Positions 50,961 to 50,981 of a stretch of 50,981 nucleotides of DNA are shown piece by piece. Origin of the DNA: Lachnospiraceae bacterium (GTDB lineage Bacteria; Bacillota; Clostridia; Lachnospirales; Lachnospiraceae). The notes below the pieces were generated by a model. The model was not told the DNA's origin. It saw only the letters and a list, made by a program, of their open reading frames with translations, and did not search any database. Location of the stretch: positions 1-50,981 of the forward strand of contig CAJTGB010000028.1 in NCBI GenBank assembly GCA_910575835.1, written 5' to 3'. The position numbers and the translations under genes were made by a program. Position 1 is the first letter of the stretch; each line of letters opens with the position of its first letter.

Positions 50961-50981
50961 CCCATTATACAGACAATAAAT

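Noticed and set aside
50335-50981. IS605-type element carrying TnpB or an omega RNA
   Set aside because: No tnpB-like ORF is present on either side within the window; only tnpA and hairpin ends are seen.

Overview
The window looks like chromosome of a gut-type Clostridia, most likely a Lachnospiraceae member. This is an inference from protein style: YesM/YesN two-component genes, LplB/YtcP permeases, ROK, SorC and DeoR sugar regulators, GHKL/LytTR pairs, an SdpR/SdpI pair, A+T-rich promoters and strong AGGAGG ribosome sites. No rRNA, tRNA, phage module or CRISPR array was seen. Most genes lie on the minus strand.

Region 1 (1-9.8 kb, minus): a glycan-use locus with two LplB/YtcP-type sugar permeases, a YesN-type response regulator broken by an in-frame TAG, a YesM-type sensor kinase, a YesL/DUF624 membrane protein and a GH38 alpha-mannosidase. 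The usual solute-binding lipoprotein is absent, and the left edge holds the end of a probable transposase. Region 2 (9.9-13.5 kb): a pentapeptide-repeat protein, a HipA-like kinase with a G8 tract at its start, a MarR regulator with a clear promoter/operator, a small Cys-rich protein and an HD-domain protein.

Region 3 (13.6-24.1 kb, minus): a sugar or polyol operon (class II aldolase, FGGY kinase, zinc dehydrogenase) cut off from its upstream DeoR regulator by an IS110-family insertion in the opposite orientation; then a sorbitol/xylitol-type dehydrogenase, two neighbouring ROK regulators and a HAD phosphatase. Region 4 (24.2-38.2 kb, minus): a 13-kb cluster made of a lipoprotein/permease importer, SDR, SorC regulator, GH51 arabinofuranosidase, flavin-reductase-like protein, two zinc dehydrogenases, DeoC aldolase, an arabinose/fucose-isomerase-like protein, a VOC protein and an FGGY kinase, with rpiB next to it. 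This set does not match the standard L-arabinose route and is the best candidate for an undescribed catabolic pathway.

Region 5 (38.2-43.2 kb): a Cof-type HAD phosphatase, a VanZ-like protein with a long Arg-rich tail, an ABC-2 exporter, and a DUF4869-like gene overlapping a P-loop ATPase gene that is frameshifted. Region 6 (43.2-50.2 kb): an ABC exporter with a GHKL sensor kinase, CPBP membrane protease and LytTR response regulator, where the protease gene is preceded by a phased pair of LytTR-type sites; divergently, an sdpR/sdpI pair whose promoter is bracketed by two identical 22-bp palindromes. The right end is a solo IS200/IS605 element. All functional calls come from reading motifs; no database search was run.
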